DNA of 64,000 nt from contig KN834835.1 in assembly GCA_000827265.1 (NCBI GenBank), positions 75,676 to 139,675 of the forward strand, written 5' to 3'. The notes under the pieces were generated by a model. The model did no database searches and was not told the origin of the DNA. It saw nothing but the letters and a program-made list of their open reading frames with translations. The first letter of the stretch is position 1. Each line of letters begins with the position of its first letter. Positions 52,922-63,737 of the stretch are shown here, one piece after another. The stretch is from Collybiopsis luxurians FD-317 M1. Taxonomy: Eukaryota; Basidiomycota; Agaricomycetes; Agaricales; Omphalotaceae. The position numbers were made by a program, and so were the translations under genes.

Positions 52922-53668
52922 CAGGATTAGATGAGCTACACTGGGAGGGGATGGGTGAGGGATTAAAATTGGAATTGTTAAGGAGCGCTTTTTTTTTTTT
53001 TGATTATCTTTTGGTGCTCATTACTCAAATGATTGATTGAGTAAATGGACTTTGACTGATATATAGGCTTGGAATGTTGACAAATGCCTAAAACTTACAT
53101 TCATAAGACATGATGCTATCTTGAATAAATCTTTTGCTCAGTACTTATACTTACCATATAGTGTTGCAGGTTCAGTCAGTTCCCACATGTTAGGACTAGC
53201 AAAGCTAGCCCTACCGGGAACTGCCTGTGGCATTGCTTGATCTTAGGGTGGTCTCCGGTAGTTACCAAAGATTGTGAACAATATAGTGGCAATGGATGAG
53301 TCTACCCAACTGAACCTAGACCAAACTGCAGGTTCATGTTCAGGTTCGAACTTGGTCCCCCACAGCATGGTGATATGGTTGCTAAGCCGAAGTTCCTTCT
53401 ATGTCAATGATTAAATATCAATTTCTGCTATCCTCACACTACAAAATACAAAATTTGCATTAAGCTAGAGGGTCTTTGGCTAATACTAACACAAGTACGA
53501 CATTGGAATGAAATCCCATAAAAAAGAGCAATCACAACAGCGATTTTCAAAGTTGTGTGGAAAGTCTGCTGAATCAAATCAGCTGAACACACCTATAAGT
53601 GTATAGACAATTTTTTGGGGCACTCTATGTAAACGGGTAACTGATGCCTTTACCATAAATAGTGCCTT
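52922..53668. other. Spacer between convergent copy F and membrane gene
   Basis: 3' flank shared with unit E, with the GGTTC/GAACC-rich stretch at 53290-53370. No gene is seen. Confidence 0.5.
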
Positions 53669-55033
53669 TCAATTAGCACTCTCACTCCTTCCAGAGTTTG
53701 ATTGGAGAAGCATACTTGAAGTATGCCCTTCCCTGTAACTCGAGCTTTCTATGGCCTGGCTGATATGGAAAGACTCAATCACTGGAGAGCTATCCGTGTT
53801 GATCAAAATGACCACTGCAATGGGATACCATGCCTGTGAAATCTTTTTTTGAATATCATTCAGGGCTGTCAAAGACATATCAAAACTCACAGAAGCAAGT
53901 ACACATACAGAACTAATAATGGAATCACTGAACAAAATATTCTGGCTATTTTGAGGCCCATAGATATTGATCAAGGTGAAAACAGCATAGAGGGCCTGGA
54001 CAGTGCAAAATATAGCACCAGATTCAATCAGTAAAAGTAGGATATTCTGTACTTTTGTTCTTTTGTGTAACAGAGTTTCTTTCATGACGTTATGGTGACT
54101 CCTGCACCCAGGGAACTGTAAGACTTTGATAACTGAAACAAATACCTTCAAAACACCTACCATGCCTTCCATACAATCAAGGCTGTTGCAAACATATTAA
54201 TCACCAGCGATATCACAAGCGATAGCCAGTCTAAAATTGTGCCGGAGTTTGACAGAGGTAGGTACCGCACCTGGACTTCGATGTTATCCAGGATGCAATC
54301 TGCAGTACTGACCACTATACAGCGTCACGCAAAGAACTCAGTCAATTTGGCATCCATAAGCGTGTTCTGTTTACATACCAATATTTATGGTCATGAGAAG
54401 TGCAAGTGCAACCTCACAGTGTCTCTCCTGCTGGAATAAAACCCATGCTCTCCAAACCACAATAAAATCACTCAAAATCCCCTGGATAAAACAATCAGGC
54501 CATTGAATGGTAGAGAACTGAAAAATTGTACAGTAATGGTCGAGCTCCAACCGTCCATATATTTTGTCGGCAGTATTTTTCTGTCTGCTATCTGGCCTTT
54601 TTCTTCAAGTCCTGCAGGTACTTCCGGTTTTATTCCAAGCAACTCAACCTGATCTTGTATGAATGGGTATATGACATTGCCAAAGATATACCAAGTCAAG
54701 GCAGCAAATGTGACAGTCAGGCAGGCAAGAAGAATAGTTCTTGAATGTGTCCGGGATTTGGTTCTGTCAAGGTGAATCAACCAAGAGTTCACATTGTTAG
54801 AAATCACACCGGCATTGCTTACATTAACATGCGAGTAGCGATGAGTATTCCTAGAATACCCACACCTAGCCGGAGAAATTCATCGTTAATTGCACCGACA
54901 TTAAAAGGAGCACTTTGGCCAATATTGAGCAGTACATACCAAAACCTGTTACCAACACAATAATCAATGATATTGTGTTAATGTAGATGTCTGTGGCATA
55001 ACTGGCAATAGTCTGATGTTCGTTGGGAGTCAT
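53669..55033 (-). CDS. Seven-helix membrane protein of unclassified agaricomycete family (intact)
   Basis: Six exons on minus: 54940-55033, 54823-54865, 54532-54763, 54379-54481, 54161-54314 and 53669-54101. The product is 352 aa. The hydropathy read by eye gives seven membrane segments: residues about 18-45, 57-82, 124-145, 150-170, 203-230, 252-277 and 288-315. The N-terminus SYATDIYINTISL would be extracellular and the charged tail intracellular, a receptor-like topology. Landmark phrases are SDFIVVWRAWVLF, LDWLSLVISLVINMF, RTKVQNILLLLIESGAIFC and YPIAVVILI. Such proteins are frequent in mushroom genomes, without known ligand or function. The gene is convergent with secreted copy F, and a paralogue at 58.5 kb has the same exon lengths. 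GTATAAAAG lies about 50 bp upstream. Confidence 0.85.
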
Positions 55034-55081
55034 GAGTGACGACGCTATAGCGAGTCTTCATTGTAGTTCTTTGAACTTTCT

Positions 55082-55090
55082 TTTATACCG
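55082..55090 (-). promoter_or_regulatory. TATA-like box of the intact membrane-protein gene
   Basis: Reads GTATAAAAG on minus, about 50 nt upstream of the ATG at 55033. The pseudogene at 58527-59185 has a similar phrase at about 59228-59240. Confidence 0.45.
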
Positions 55091-55128
55091 CAGTCTCTAC
55101 TGCTCCGAGAGTCTGGTACTTGACGTAT

Positions 55129-55345
55129 AGTTGGCCAACGCTAACGCGTGGCAGGACTCGTGCCCTTTTCAGTGACTGGAACAAATTACCTTGCGGATCC
55201 TGGATCATTGATCATCAATGTAATGAAAACTAACTAAAATTGTGTAAATTGCGAAAATTAGATCAATTCAAAATTGCCTGCCTTGGATCAGGCACAGAAT
55301 CGTCAGAGCAGAAACTCGGCATTCCATTCCATGCACTCGTAATGA
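55129..55345. repeat. R2 repeat, copy with CG intact
   Basis: About 217 bp containing GGCCAACGCTAACGCGTGGC, ACTCGTGCCCTTTTCAG, the TTGCCTGCCTTGG/CAGGCA hairpin and GCATTCCATTCCATGCACTC. It is the least decayed copy in the window and lies about 100 bp upstream of the membrane gene start. Confidence 0.6.
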
Positions 55346-55518
55346 AGGTGAAGGAGATTTGTTGCTAAAACACCTCAAGTGAGTTGATAATCAGTCAGCT
55401 TTAGTTGAAACCCGGTATTTTGATAAAAGAATTATTTATTGCAGTAATGCCGATGCCCTGACATCAGCGCCCGTTCTTTATACAAACTCGAAGGGACCCG
55501 AACACGTACTTCACACCC

Positions 55519-55953
55519 ATGTACACCAATGCTAATAATCGGGGATTATTGAATAAAAATAACATAGATAGGCACATAGCAATCCGAAAAAGACTCATCG
55601 TCTGTTTATTAAGATGTCGAAACGACTCAAAAATCAGGGTCTTTACTTACCTAGGGGCACGAATTGAGCTGAATCTACCCCGGCCCTATGTTACTATTCG
55701 GGGCTCAGTGAATTTTTACATTATTAATGAGATCGAGGACTTGGGATTTACAATTCATCCTGAGTTACCAAAAGGTACAGATACCGCATTGGCTTTTCAT
55801 CCAGATACTGTTCATCAGGATCACTATAACATCGCCGCAGACTCATCAGCGGAGCACAGGGAATTCCGCCTACCAAAGTGGACTGACTTTCACACCATTG
55901 ATAGAGGTACATGGTCACATACTTTCACCATACACCGCTTTTATCAACTTTGA
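55519..55953 (+). CDS. Uncharacterised ORF, 144 aa, doubtful
   Basis: A single open frame with ATG, no signal peptide and no membrane segment. The second half (ELPKGTDTALAFHPDTVHQD, FRLPKWTDFHTIDRGTW) has protein-like composition, and its HPDTV phrase recurs in a broken form near 56284. I recognise no family. It may be a fragment of a larger gene. Confidence 0.25.
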   Translation: MYTNANNRGLLNKNNIDRHIAIRKRLIVCLLRCRNDSKIRVFTYLGARIELNLPRPYVTIRGSVNFYIINEIEDLGFTIHPELPKGTDTALAFHPDTVHQDHYNIAADSSAEHREFRLPKWTDFHTIDRGTWSHTFTIHRFYQL

Positions 55954-57971
55954 AGGAGTGTGATGTCAGAAAGCCAAAGTTTCGCTGAGAGAAACAAGAC
56001 GTTAGTTTTCATGCTGTGTGAAGTGAAGGCACGAGCTGAATTCTCCACAGCTGTCTATGTACGATGAAAGCGTAATGTTTATTGTTCACTCGTTTCGTGC
56101 TAGGAGTCCTAGCACGAAATGAACTTGAAGAGAAGCACATGAGTCGAAACTTTCATGCATTTCTGAATCTTTTTACCGCGATGACACTTTCACCCTGGGT
56201 AAAAGATAGAACTTCCAGACAAGTAACTTTCTAACGGCTTTTTGATCTGCCGACATTTTATTATTGGCGCTGTGAGAAGTTTCATCCAGATACTGTTCGC
56301 GGATCGCTCCACATTACCGCTGCTTCAGGAACACATCATCCAGGCCCAGGGAATTGGCTCGAGGTCGTCTTTTTGACTCCCTATTGTGGTTTCTAGGTTA
56401 TCCGACCACGCATTTGTAATTACGTTGGAGTAGCAGAGTTGTCAGTAGGACAATGGATAATTAGCAATCAATTTTGGGATTCAAATGCTATCTCGAGCAT
56501 TAGCCGCATATGTGACCCTGTTTTGAAGTTTTTCCTAGAGTATGATCCTAGTTATTAATGAGCTTCGACCAAGCGAAGGGAGGAAAGACCTGTTGCAGTT
56601 TCAACTTCCATGTCATAAGGGCATTTGACTACCACCAAAACAACACTGGCATATGCCAGCATTCACTCCATGGAAGACCGCAACAATGATAAACATGTCC
56701 AGGTAGCCTGAACTTTCCAAGACAGAATTCACAAAGGCTGCTCTGCGAGTGTACCTTCAACATTACACATATGCTTTCAATACCTTTTTGCTCGTTGTGG
56801 TTGTCAGGTTTGGGAAGGCATACTACCCGGTTGCATCAGCAAATTGGCAAAAGTATGAGGAATATGGCTCTATACATTTCATACACTTTCCATACAAGTA
56901 TGGAAAAAAGAATGGTACATAGATCCCACACATGCCCTCAAGTGTATGGTGAGTATGGTACCTATGCTGCTTTCAAGGGCTTGCCATACACCTCATATCA
57001 CTTTAGGGCACAAATAGGCAGGAAATGATGATAAAACCTCGGTAACAAACGAGGCCCTCCATATGTTGATCCGTGTTTGTGTAATAGGCGATACGGTTAG
57101 TAGCTGCCTCGGAAGGCGATTTGTCTCCTGTCATCATCTTCGAAACGCTAGAGCTTCGGAAAAGGTAAACACGTCGATCTGAAAACACTTCCTGCAAATC
57201 CTTACCGCACACGAAAAGGTGTCCTTTCACTCTCGCGGTGTAAACAAGACCCAGACCTGTTACTTCATTTGACAAGGATAACCGCGTGCTGTGCTGGAAC
57301 CCTCAATTTTCGGAAATTATAAGCGAGGTAAGTAGTTGGTGCGGTGTCTCCATATCTTTTTATTCGCTTCCTGGTTTCCCAATTCATTCTATTCTATTTA
57401 ATTTTTGTGTATATCTCTAAGCTCCTTCAGCAAACAAGTGGGACTTCCAAGCCAGGTCATACGCACTCATATCCGATCTACTCCCCAGTGCATTTTTCGA
57501 CAGTACAGTGGGTATTCGTTCCATCCAATTTATGAACGAATCCGCTTCCACTTCTGAATGGCTCCGACATCCCTGGTACCTCTTCACCTTCCCGAGTGAG
57601 TTGTTACCTTCTCCTCCATGCAGCGTTTTGCTAATGAAGTGAAAAGCACCCATACTGATTACTTTCCCTCTACTCAAAAACAATCCCTCAAATAGCTCCG
57701 TTGACCCGTAGCATCTTTGTTTGAATGCTGAAGCAAGTTGGTCGGGAGAGACATTGAAAGATTGAGTTCATGCGACATTCAAACCACGTGTTTCAACTGT
57801 TTTTGACATAATCTTTTCGACCGTGAGCAAGGTAACTTCTCAATTTCTTCCGAATTGATTTTACCAATCAATTTTCAATTTTCAACGTCCAATGTTCAAC
57901 GGGGGTCAGTCGGGGTGTTATCGATCGTCTCCTTCCAATGCAAGCGGTCCGCTCATTGGCTTCTTGCGAGG

Positions 57972-57979
57972 TATAAATA
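57972..57979 (+). promoter_or_regulatory. TATA box retained upstream of remnant copy G
   Basis: GCGAGG followed by TATAAATA, as in the other unit promoters, although the coding remnant behind it has decayed. Confidence 0.5.
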
Positions 57980-58029
57980 TCAAGCTTCCAGTATGCATTT
58001 CCTCCCGTAGCCCACCTGGGCGAGACCGT

Positions 58030-58295
58030 CGCTATGTGATTCTCAAGGAGCTTCGTAGCTCGTCATTTTTCCTGGTACTACGGTCGCTAGGTTTCCGAGC
58101 TCTGCCTTTGGAATAATAGGATCAATTCCGCCTTCATAAGTTGCTCGTGCGTTGTATCTTCTTCTCCCGATTTGAGTGGTAGCATCCAGAACACTACCAA
58201 TGATTTCCATCCAGGTATATAGCCCTCTTTTTTGCTCGCTATTTGGAATTCTTGTCCTTTTCTCACTCAGGTGAGGTATACCTCCTTGAAAACGA
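58030..58295 (+). pseudogene. Secreted four-cysteine protein, copy G (exon 1-2 remnant)
   Basis: 58035-58215 resembles exon 1 of copy B (CGGTCGCTAGGTTTCCGAG, TTGCTCGTGCGTTGTATCTTC, GATTTGAGTGGTAGCATCC) and 58271-58295 the start of exon 2 (GAGGTATACCTCCTTGAAAA). No ATG is in place, stops occur, and exons 3-5 are missing. Confidence 0.7.
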
Positions 58296-58526
58296 GTAAG
58301 TATGACCTGTGGTAGGCTCAAGCCAAAATCACTGGTCCACTTGCTTTGGAATCAACGACAATAAATTTTCACTGCTGGTAAATTATAATATCTTAAATCG
58401 CCCTTGTGGAGTGACACCCAGACAATCCTTTCAATAGTAACATGTACGTGTACCGAAGTTATTCATCACAAGTGGGTCCTTGCAGGGTTCGATTGGACTA
58501 TTATGTGTCTGTTTGTTCTTACACAC

Positions 58527-59185
58527 CAACATTGACAACCTTGAGAAGCACAAGTGAAACCTTCCAAAGCCTTTCCTGCTGAATTCAAACCTACGCTCTC
58601 TAAACCACAATAAAATCACTCAAAAGTACCTGGATAACAAGTTAAGCCATTGGATGGAAGGGGAACACATGCCGCTCACGGAAATTGTCAAAGTCCAACT
58701 TTGCATATAACTTACTGGTAAAGTTTGCTTTTGTGCTATCTGGGCATTTGCTTGCAGTCCATCCTGGACCTCTGCTTTGATTTCAACAAAGACTCGGTCT
58801 TCTACAAATACAGTCGCCACAGTTGCGAAGGTGTTCCAAGACAGAGAAATAAATGTTACAATCAGGAAAGCAAAAAGGGCAACTCTTGCATGGGTCCAAG
58901 ATCTGATACACCTAACCCTCGGGTTCATCTAGATTAGGTTATTGAGTAGAAAGGAGCGAAAGATCTTGAAAACCATCCCGACATTACCTACACTAAGATG
59001 CGAGCAGAAATCAATAGTGCTAGCATGGTGAGGCCTATACAGAGTAAGTCAGAATCACAGTATGAAGGGAGCATTACCAGGCAACTCATACCAAAGCCAG
59101 TTAGTGACACTATGGTCAAAGATATTGCGTTCACATAGAAATCTGTGGCGTAAGAGGCAGTTGTTTGTTGTTCATCCGGAGTCAT
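58527..59185 (-). pseudogene. Seven-helix membrane protein, paralogue with stops and missing 3' exons
   Basis: Exons 59092-59185, 58992-59034 and 58680-58911 have exactly the same lengths and phases as in the intact gene at 53669-55033 and are open. The fourth exon (starting 58629) should read SDFIVVWRAWVLF, but both tryptophan codons are TAG and a TGA follows. No match to exons 5-6 lies beyond 58527. It is convergent with remnant copy G, repeating the unit arrangement. Confidence 0.8.
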
Positions 59186-60941
59186 GAGTATAGTGAAAGG
59201 TTTTATCTCAAATTTTCTTTGCAGCTCTTCTCTTATACTACAGTATTTACCAGGTCATTCCGAATGATATTGATATTCAAAATGCGGTTCATTGTACGGG
59301 CCCCGATTCTCATCGAAGGGTCATCTATTATCAAAATGATTGTCCAGATGCATGATCAAGTACTGTCATTTAACATCCACATTCCCAGCATCACTCGGAC
59401 ATTACCTATAGGGAGACTGGGCTACGGCTAGGGTGAAATGGGTAGGGGCTTGATTAGGGGTGTGCGCAGCTAGTTTTGGAAGCTGACAATATTCTGCATG
59501 GTCTGTACTCTACGCTTGCTGCTGGGATAGATTGAATCCGACAATTAAATTTTGCAATTGGATTCTGACTGGGCACTGAGAATAAGCGACACAATATGTA
59601 CCCTAGATAGTAAATAATTGCACAATTATGTATAGTCAGTTCCTGCAGCAGTTACCTGTGCGGCCGGGTTAAAGATCGTTGATTAGTTGTTACATTTTTC
59701 TTACAGTCTAATAATGATCTACATTTTGATCTCCCGGTGCTGTCTGATATTGATATCCATAATGGCAGTCACTTAATAGCAGTCACTTAATCTCACCTAT
59801 GTGCAAAAGGTGCCTGGTAGTGACAAGAAGCCGGCTGATGGCTGATGGATGTACCAGTGGCTGATAAATTGTATCCCTCGACGTGACAGTGACACTTACC
59901 TTATTACACACAGTGTTTATGCGTAGTGAAATCGCTTAATGATTAATGTCAATCATCTGCTCAATGGAAATGATTGGGACTCGAGACGCAGAGGCGTATT
60001 TTCGCACCCATTGTGCGACTGTTCAATTTCTGGATCTTCTGCAACTTTCATAAGAACATCTTGTTTGGAGTTTGAAATTTTAGATTCAACGTAGGCTGGT
60101 CGAGTTTTCGAAATTCAGACTCGGAATCCAGAGTCAGCCAATAATGGTTCAATAGCGACAACTACACACCACCCTAATCGAAAGAATTTTCATCAAAGGA
60201 GTAGAATTACTTTTTGGGATGAATCAATACTACAAGTGAAACTGGGCCACCTTTCATCACTGCGCCGAAATTAAGGTTGACCAGCTGGTAACAAGCCATG
60301 ATGACGACGCATCGGCTGGTTATATCTAGGCATTACAACTGCGCCGATTCGGACGGGTATACAGTAACCATATTAATGTCTGCCCCATTCTGGTCCAATC
60401 ATTTACTAACCAGCTTGAGGAATATTGTCCAGCAGGATTCCAAATGGAACAGAGCTTTTGCTATTCAGAAATCGGAATCGCGATGATACCACGCCAAAGC
60501 AACTGGTTACTGGACAACCGTAGTTTTGACCTTTCAATGTTAAACTAGATATCTATGCTGTTCGACACCGAGACCAAGGAACTGATAGATAAGTGAACAT
60601 TCGATTTATTTCTGAGGTTTAAATTAGACAATCAGACGCCCTACAACGACATCGACAGAAATGATATCCATGGCTCTTGATGAGTCTCCTATCGACTAAG
60701 CCATGTCGGGAGTTCCTCCTTCGGCAATGATCTGCAAGCGATGAAAAATTCTCCACAATTTTGGTACTAGTGTTTATCGACTCCACGACGTCGCTACGTA
60801 AATTCGATCCAAAAACTAGCGGCCCTGTTGGTGATCTTTCAGCGTTGACGTAGATAGTTCAATTCGAAGGACCTTACCACCCCCTCCTCTTCAAAGAATT
60901 TCGTTGTTGCCATACAATAATCATACTATAAGCATAGATAA
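59186..60941. other. Intergenic, no supported gene
   Basis: Several short ORFs only. The TCACTTAAT phrase is duplicated near 59770-59795. I see no family resemblance. Confidence 0.45.
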
Positions 60942-62004
60942 TCAAATAAGCTTCGAGCTTGGCATCTGGATACTCACGACGTCATTATGCGCAGGCATGG
61001 CATTCTTGCGTACCATATACGACTTTCCCCAGTCAATCAGTTCAATGGAGACGACTTTGTTCCCAGCCATAGTAATAAGTACATTGCCCAAATGACGATC
61101 GCTGCCAAGAACCAATTTTCAGGAAGCACTTGTATCGATGCCAGAACGTCTCACCCATGGTACACCAGCTTCTCTAGAGCTATACGAGCTACTTCTTGAC
61201 ATGTAAGCTCCTTGATTGCTTTGTGCATCCGGAGTCGCTCTTTGACGCTCGCTTCTTGATAGGGTTTCAGATCGTACAAATCAACTCCCTTTTTCTTCTT
61301 TAAGATGACGGCGGGAACCAATGGCGGTCCGATCTTCTGCAGACTAGGCTTCACGACTGACTTTACCTTATCCTTGATTTTGCCTGTAACACCGTGATTG
61401 GGATCTTCGATGAGACCCGCGGCCACTAAATCGTCCACAAGTCTGAGCGCTTTGACTTCACCGAAATTTTGATTAGTCACATCGTCAGGGTGCATATCCG
61501 GGAGACTGTCCGGCATGATTTTGACGAGTAAGCCATCGGCTACACCACCGTACTGTTGATATTCTTTGACTGTCCAGATCCCTCGGTTTTGCTTCGCGGA
61601 CTCTGCGTCAAACTTCAAACGAGAACCGAGCTTCAGACCTTCCAACTGCGATGCTGAAAATTGAGAAATAAACAATGCTCAAAACTGCCTCAATCTCGAA
61701 ACAAATACCCACAGAAGGCTTTTTTATCTTCCGCTGTTAGTATCTGAGAATGATCATATCTAGGACCTAACCAGGCCGGCCTTGTTAGTCTTGCTGAAAC
61801 GTGGACTCGTTCCCTAAGCGGCACCCTCTCGATCCTTGTCTGTAATATAACCAAGTGAGCTTGGTATGTCGAAATTTAGCTGGAGTTATTTGAACTGCTT
61901 ACCAGCTGATTAGCATCCTGGGCTGAGTACGGGACAGCGTAAACACCAGTGCTCGAAATGAATGCGAGAATATGACAGAGAAACGATGCGGAAATGAAAC
62001 CCAT
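60942..62004 (-). CDS. Secreted atypical kinase-like protein, paralogue 1
   Basis: Four exons on minus: 61903-62004, 61713-61839, 61155-61653 and 60942-61101. The product is 295 aa. The signal peptide is about 1-23 (ending GVYAVP). The kinase-like core has lysine in DGLLVKIM (about 121), glutamate in GEVKAL (142), a hinge-like VILKKKKGVDLYDL, a catalytic loop HGDRHLGN (D244, N249) and a metal-site variant of DFG as IDWG (D266). All expected catalytic residues are present, but the C-lobe after DWG is only about 27 residues, far shorter than in protein kinases. The HGDxHxGN and IDWG pattern resembles small-molecule kinases of the aminoglycoside phosphotransferase or fungal-type kinase-like superfamily. 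The substrate is unknown. The last 12 residues assume GTGAGT at the DVV position is not used as a donor. Confidence 0.8.
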
Positions 62005-62668
62005 CAATGACGAGGCAATTGAAATAAAACTCGGTTGGGGGCGTAAGGGGAGAAAAACTATGGCGAAGAAGGGCTACCTATTGACCTGCAAAAGGTATCG
62101 TCCGGCGATGGTTGAACGCCAACCATTGTCGGGATGGGATATTTGTACGACACGTACATGGGCCGCCGTTATGGTACGCATCGCCGGGATATGTAGCCGG
62201 TTAGGTACCCGATTGGGCGATTACCATCTTCCTGCAGCAAAAAATTCAGCCTGCGGCGGTTCTGCAAGCAATGACCAACATTGTAGCTATTAACAAACGT
62301 CTAGCCAAGTTCCATACTTCAAAGACAAAGTACATATACTAGGTACTAGTCTTAGCAGGCGAGGAATTTGATAGGCATCCTATCTATCGGCTTCTTTCGA
62401 AGTTGATCTGTGCTCCCGTTTCAAGCCGTGATTCAAGAGAACAAAAATAATATATCCGGTCACTTGCTGCCAGACATCTCGTTCACCGTACGTCTATATA
62501 CCTTTCTCCGAGCACGTTCCATGTACATTATCCAATCAACGACGTCTTTCGGGTGTTACCTCTCGTTGGGGTGAAGCCTTTCAGCATTGCCTCAGTAGGC
62601 TATGATACGACGTTGCACTGTTAAAGACTCACATATCTGAACTCCGTCTGCGCAAAGCAATAATTATA
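62005..62668. other. Intergenic between the two kinase-like genes
   Basis: Contains the upstream motif at 62090-62113. Otherwise no gene is seen. Confidence 0.5.
62090..62113 (-). promoter_or_regulatory. Conserved upstream motif of kinase-like paralogue 1
   Basis: AAAAGG followed by TATCGTCCGGCGATGGTT on plus, 86-109 nt upstream of the ATG. It is nearly identical to 63817-63842 before paralogue 2, while the DNA around it differs. Confidence 0.5.
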
Positions 62669-63737
62669 CTAAGAAAGCGGATGATCAGACGAGTCATCAA
62701 ATGGGAACAGGCGAAGACTGACGGCATCATCTAGCGTGGGCATATGATCCTTGCGTACAGAACGCGCCATTCCCCAGTCAATCAGCTCGATGGAAACGAC
62801 CTTCTTTCCAGACATAGTAACGAGTATGTTACCCAAATGAAGATCCCTGCCCGAGGAAAGAAAAAACTCAATAAGGGGGTAGTCAAGGAAGAAATATCGC
62901 ACCCATGATAAACGAGATTCTGAACTGCGATGCGTGCTACCTCCTTGCACGTCAGCGCCTTGACTTCAGCCTCCAACTGGCGCTGTTCCTGCTCTGTCGC
63001 TTTGAAATGTACGTCGAGGTTGAACAACTCCATTCCCTTTTTCTTCTTCATGACAACAACACGAGCCATGGATTTTCCATCCTTCTGGGCATTAGACTTG
63101 ACGATTGACTTGACCTTACCCTTGAGCTTGCTCCCAACACCCCGATCCGGATCTTCTATAAAGCCCACTGACACCAAATCGCCGATAAGTTTCAGGACCT
63201 TGACTTCGCCGTAATTGGCGTTGAGCGCCTCGTCAGGTCTCAAACCTTCGAGATCGTCTGCCATTATTTTTGCAAGGAGTCCATCCGCGGGGCCGTTGTA
63301 TCCTTTGAGGTCTTTCACGGTCCAGATACCTCGATTTTCCTTTGCCATTTCCTTAGGGATTTTCAATCGTGAACCGAGTTTGAGGTCCTTCAATTCTGAC
63401 GCTGATAAATGTAAGGTAAACGTTTGCCTGATTTGAGTAGAGATACTCAACAAAAAACCCTCTTATCTTGCGGCGTCAGCATTTGAGGATCGCTATATTC
63501 AGGCCCAAGCCAGGGTGGCAGGTTTTCTCGAGTTGATATGCGAGCTCGACTGCGATGGAGGATGAGGTCGCGTGTTATCTACAGTGGCCGCGACAATGTG
63601 AGATTTGTACATGGCCAAAACAGAAGAATACTCGCCGGCTGATAATCATCTTGACTTGAATACGGTACGGCATAGACCGCAGTGCTCAAGCTGAGCGCGA
63701 GAGCGAACAAGGCGGGTGACGTAGATAGGAAACGCAT
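62669..63737 (-). CDS. Secreted atypical kinase-like protein, paralogue 2
   Basis: Four exons on minus: 63636-63737, 63452-63578, 62903-63401 and 62669-62846. The product is 301 aa. The first three exon lengths (102, 127 and 499 nt) are identical to paralogue 1, which fixes the model. Intron 1 starts with GCGAGT, so it is a GC-AG intron; paralogue 1 has GTAAGC there. The signal peptide ends near AVYAVP. Kinase landmarks are K121 (DGLLAKIM), E142 (GEVKVL), HGDLHLGN (D244, N249) and IDWG (D266). The short tail is TLDDAVSLRLFPFDD. As in paralogue 1, catalytic residues are present but the C-lobe is minimal. It is inferred to be an extracellular or secretory-route phosphotransferase-like protein. 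Confidence 0.85.

Larger units (their letters stand above)
55034..57960. other. Gene-poor spacer
   Basis: Holds the R2 copy at 55129-55345 and an ORF at 55519-55953 (listed separately). A segment at 56284-56370 partly repeats 55798-55890 (CATCCAGATACTGTTC), and an area at 56870-56990 has repeated ATGGTAC/CATACA phrases. No supported multi-exon gene was found. Confidence 0.45.
22464..59185. repeat. Segmental array of secreted-protein / membrane-protein units
   Basis: Seven related secreted-protein genes on plus start near 23759, 27159, 29772, 43989, 48160, 51842 and 58030. Most are preceded by about 0.8-1.2 kb of similar DNA and followed by similar 3' DNA that includes whole or partial minus-strand membrane-protein genes. 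Units differ by indels and one 10-kb interruption (about 31.8-42.0 kb). Direct orientation of all copies indicates tandem duplication, probably by unequal exchange. Confidence 0.8.
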
